From Paraburkholderia antibiotica (GTDB taxonomy: Bacteria > Pseudomonadota > Gammaproteobacteria > Burkholderiales > Burkholderiaceae), in contig NZ_JABBFZ010000023.1 in assembly GCF_012927125.1 (NCBI RefSeq), positions 1 to 64,000 of the forward strand: a stretch of 64,000 nucleotides of DNA, read 5' to 3'. Shown one piece after another: positions 61,998-64,000 of this stretch. A model generated the notes under the pieces. That model was not told the origin of the DNA, searched no databases, and saw only the letters and a list, made by a program, of their open reading frames with translations. The translations under genes and the position numbers were made by a program. Position 1 is the stretch's first letter, and each line of letters begins with the position of its first letter.

Positions 61998-63029
61998 TCA
62001 ATCGGCAACCGGAATGCGCCGTAGCGCGCGCCGTCGTTGCCAGTTTCGTTCGCTGAAATGCAAAACCAGCAGGCCTGGCAGGCCCAGCAGGATTTCACGC
62101 GCACGCTTGGCGAGCGACAACGCCAGCGCCGCGTCGGGCGGCAGCCCCACCAGCGGCGCGAGCAGCAGATAGCCACCCTCCTGCACGCCGAGCGAGCCCG
62201 GAATCATGAACGCTGCGCCGCGAATCGCCTGGCCGATGCTTTCGAGCAGCAGCGCGTCGATCCAGCCGACCGGATGGCCGAGAAAACGCAGCAGAAGCCA
62301 CACCTCGACCGTGCCGACAACCCAGCCGACGAAGCTCAGCGCGAAGCTCGCCGCAACCCGGCCGCGCTCGCGATACAGCAATTGCACGGCGGCATCGACC
62401 GCTTCCGCGCGCGTCATCAGCGACGACCAGTCACGCTTGCCGAACACCTTCGACACCACGCCGAGCAAGCGGCCGAACAGGCCACGCCGCTGCGCGAAAT
62501 AGAACCCGGCGATCATCGCGCCGAGCACACAGGTCGCGATCAGCGTCGCGGCGCGCAAGTCATGCAACGAACCCTGCGCGGCATAAGCGCCGAACAGCGC
62601 CAGGCCGCCCAGCGCGAACAGGATTTGCGCGAGCGCCTGCCAGGTCGTACTGACGGTGATCGCAGCGGCCGCGTCGCGCATCAGCATGCCGCGCTGCGAC
62701 AGCTGCCGCACCATCACGACCGGTCCGCCGATCTGCCCCGCCGGCAACAGACTGTTCACCGATTCGCCGATCCAGCGCGCGAATATCGCGTCGCGCAGCG
62801 ACGGCTCGTGCGCGCGCGCGCTGTGGTCCGCTGTGTCGCTACGCCTGAGCAGCACCGCGATCGCACCGGCATCGAGTACCAGCGGCACGACGTGGAACAC
62901 CGCGACCGCCGCGAGCCCCCAACCGGCCGCAAGCAAGGTCGACGCCACCGAGCCGAACCCCTGCCATGCGAGCAGGCCGACGAACAGCATCGTGCCGATC
63001 GAGAGCAGAAGCAGGGCCGCGCGACTCAT
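61998..63029 (-). CDS. LPG_synthase_TM / HpnL-like membrane protein
   Basis: The 343-aa protein has eight hydrophobic segments. It shows the family's conserved polar sites between helices: RWIGESVNSLLPAGQIGGPV (about residues 87-106) and GGYLLLAPLVGLPPDAALAL near the end. Related proteins move or modify lipids (MprF flippase half, HpnL of the hopanoid pathway). The start overlaps the oxygenase gene stop by 4 bases (ATGA), and the nucleotidyltransferase gene follows after 27 bp. It may flip the lipid made with the two enzymes; that role is inference. Confidence 0.82.
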   Translation of the reverse strand: MSRAALLLLSIGTMLFVGLLAWQGFGSVASTLLAAGWGLAAVAVFHVVPLVLDAGAIAVLLRRSDTADHSARAHEPSLRDAIFARWIGESVNSLLPAGQIGGPVVMVRQLSQRGMLMRDAAAAITVSTTWQALAQILFALGGLALFGAYAAQGSLHDLRAATLIATCVLGAMIAGFYFAQRRGLFGRLLGVVSKVFGKRDWSSLMTRAEAVDAAVQLLYRERGRVAASFALSFVGWVVGTVEVWLLLRFLGHPVGWIDALLLESIGQAIRGAAFMIPGSLGVQEGGYLLLAPLVGLPPDAALALSLAKRAREILLGLPGLLVLHFSERNWQRRRALRRIPVAD

Positions 63030-63841
63030 GCGGCGTCCTTACCACGCGAGATCATCTGACGGAATACCTGACGGAAGCCGAAGTACGCGATCGCGTCCTT
63101 CATATTGGAGATAAAACGGCGCCACGGCCGCATGTTCGGATCGGTGACGTATTCGAACGTCAGCGATACGCGCATTTCGTTCGCGCCGGCCGGCGTGATC
63201 CGATGGCGCAGCTTGTCGCCGTCGAAAAACACCAGGCTGCCCGGCGGATACTGCACCGAACCCGGCTGATCCGGCACGTCGGGATTGCGGGTATGCAGTT
63301 CGTACTCGAGCCGGCACGACGAGTCGTCGATCACGCCGAGCAGCAGCGTATAGCGGCGTCCGTCGTAGTACGAAGTATCGTAGTGCCAGCCGATATGATC
63401 GCCCGGCCGCGTGTAGTAGTAGAGCGCGTACGCATGCGGGTCGTCGGCGGGCGACACCTGCAGCTTGTCGCCGCTCAGCTGTTCGAGCCAACCGATCAGT
63501 TCCTTGGAGCGATACAGCTCGGCGATGAACGGCGCGAGCCGGTCGATCGTATGGCGGCTCACGCTGCCACCCTGCTTGTGTCCCGGCAGATAGTTGCGGT
63601 TGACTTCATCGAGCAGCGCCCGCGCGCTGTGAATCAGCTGCGCGGTCACTTCCGGTGCGAGGAAATCTTCCAGATACAGGAACGCGTCCTGCGCGGCGAA
63701 TTCCTGGCGCAGACGTGCGTTGTCGAACGTGCGCGTGCGGCTCGCGACCGCGCGGTCGGGATCGGGCGCGGGCGTGAGGGTGGCTGCGGGTGCAACTGAC
63801 GACACGGGCGCGATAACGTCGTCTTCGGCGTGGGTACTCAT
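63026..63841 (-). CDS. 2-oxoglutarate/Fe(II)-dependent oxygenase
   Basis: The 271-aa protein starts at 63841, overlapping the upstream gene's TGA by 4 bases (ATGA). The Fe ligands are His153 and Asp155 in GWHYDTSYYD and His213 in KLRHRITPAG; Arg224 (EMRVSLTF) is suited to 2-oxoglutarate binding. The first 40 residues are disordered Ala/Pro/Thr-rich. The facial triad is complete (His-x-Asp...His), so it is a hydroxylase rather than a halogenase. Lipid, sugar or amino-acid hydroxylation is possible; the operon favours a lipid or glycan substrate. Confidence 0.85.
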   Translation of the reverse strand: MSTHAEDDVIAPVSSVAPAATLTPAPDPDRAVASRTRTFDNARLRQEFAAQDAFLYLEDFLAPEVTAQLIHSARALLDEVNRNYLPGHKQGGSVSRHTIDRLAPFIAELYRSKELIGWLEQLSGDKLQVSPADDPHAYALYYYTRPGDHIGWHYDTSYYDGRRYTLLLGVIDDSSCRLEYELHTRNPDVPDQPGSVQYPPGSLVFFDGDKLRHRITPAGANEMRVSLTFEYVTDPNMRPWRRFISNMKDAIAYFGFRQVFRQMISRGKDAA

Positions 63842-64000
63842 TCGCTGGCCCAAAGTTGAGTTTCGGAAGCCTTGGCGGCATTGACCGTCGGACGGGCGAC
63901 ACGGCGCGCGACGCGCCAGTAGTCGACCACGACCCATGCGGCGAACAGCGGCGCGCCAATCGATGCAACCACGACGAACGGCGCGACCACGTTGGTCAGC
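63838..64000 (-). CDS. C-terminal end of a membrane protein (partial, cut by the window edge)
   Basis: Only the last 53 residues are in the window: one hydrophobic helix (NVVAPFVVVASIGAPLFAAW), then a basic cytoplasmic tail (VVDYWRVARRVARPTVN) ending in ETQLWASE. The TGA at 63838-63840 overlaps the oxygenase ATG. It is the first visible gene of the operon and cannot be identified from this end; a CDP-alcohol phosphatidyltransferase or other membrane enzyme is a possible fit only by context. Confidence 0.55.
   Translation of the reverse strand, partial: LTNVVAPFVVVASIGAPLFAAWVVVDYWRVARRVARPTVNAAKASETQLWASE

Overview
The window is high-GC DNA with the gene content of a Burkholderiales chromosome, most likely Paraburkholderia or Burkholderia. 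The indications are a complete lower beta-ketoadipate (pca) block, AAHS- and DHA2-type MFS transporters, LysR, MarR and MocR regulators, DUF1840 and DUF6496 proteins, and PPK2/CHAD polyphosphate-type genes. The genus is an inference from gene families. I saw no rRNA, tRNA, insertion sequence, prophage or CRISPR array, so this looks like ordinary chromosome with some accessory patches.

Left part (1-13 kb). An unrecognised gene, a Cys-less isochorismatase-like hydrolase and a GNAT-Nudix fusion are followed by the 3' remnant of an MmyB-like regulator. Next comes an exported arylsulfatase with a one-base frameshift, followed by its formylglycine-generating enzyme. A second-type FabI and a 46-aa gene lead into a compact stress block: UspA, DUF1840 (also frameshifted), HPP-CBS, MarR and ClC-CBS. 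Each of the four transcription starts in that block carries a copy of the same 19-bp dyad, which suggests one MarR-controlled regulon.

Middle part (13-45 kb). This holds a secreted Cys-rich lectin-like protein, an orphan polar amino-acid binding protein behind a strong palindrome, and an indolepyruvate oxidoreductase-like operon (iorA - AAHS transporter - iorB) with a divergent LysR. A two-gene c-di-GMP module follows: a PAS-PAS-GAF-GGDEF-EAL protein with a degenerate cyclase site, and a REC-PAS-GGDEF protein with a lost phosphoacceptor. After it come two tandem single-TM microproteins, a DUF6232-like membrane protein, an acyltransferase-3 and a LysE exporter. A MocR/omega-aminotransferase divergent pair has a 20-bp direct repeat between the genes. 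Then come an H1-like protein, a branched-chain amino-acid-type ABC system with fused LivH-LivM permease, and pcaIJ-pcaB-pcaD-pcaC with its divergent LysR.

Right part (45-64 kb). This part has folE, a DedA-rhodanese fusion, a Cache-GGDEF cyclase, CHAD, an SDR without catalytic residues, a PiT phosphate transporter with a structured leader, a secretory lipase, PPK2, a VOC protein, a leaderless HtrA-like protease, gamma-glutamyltransferase and a DHA2 efflux pump. At the edge lies a tightly overlapping operon: a membrane protein end, a 2OG-Fe(II) oxygenase, an LPG_synthase_TM/HpnL-like protein and a nucleotidyltransferase. This last operon looks like an envelope-lipid or glycan modification pathway and is the best candidate for undescribed biochemistry. 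The shared MarR dyad is the best candidate for an undescribed regulon.

Three genes (MmyB remnant, sulfatase, DUF1840) each need removal of one extra base to restore a family-like protein. Real mutation and sequence error cannot be separated from the sequence alone.
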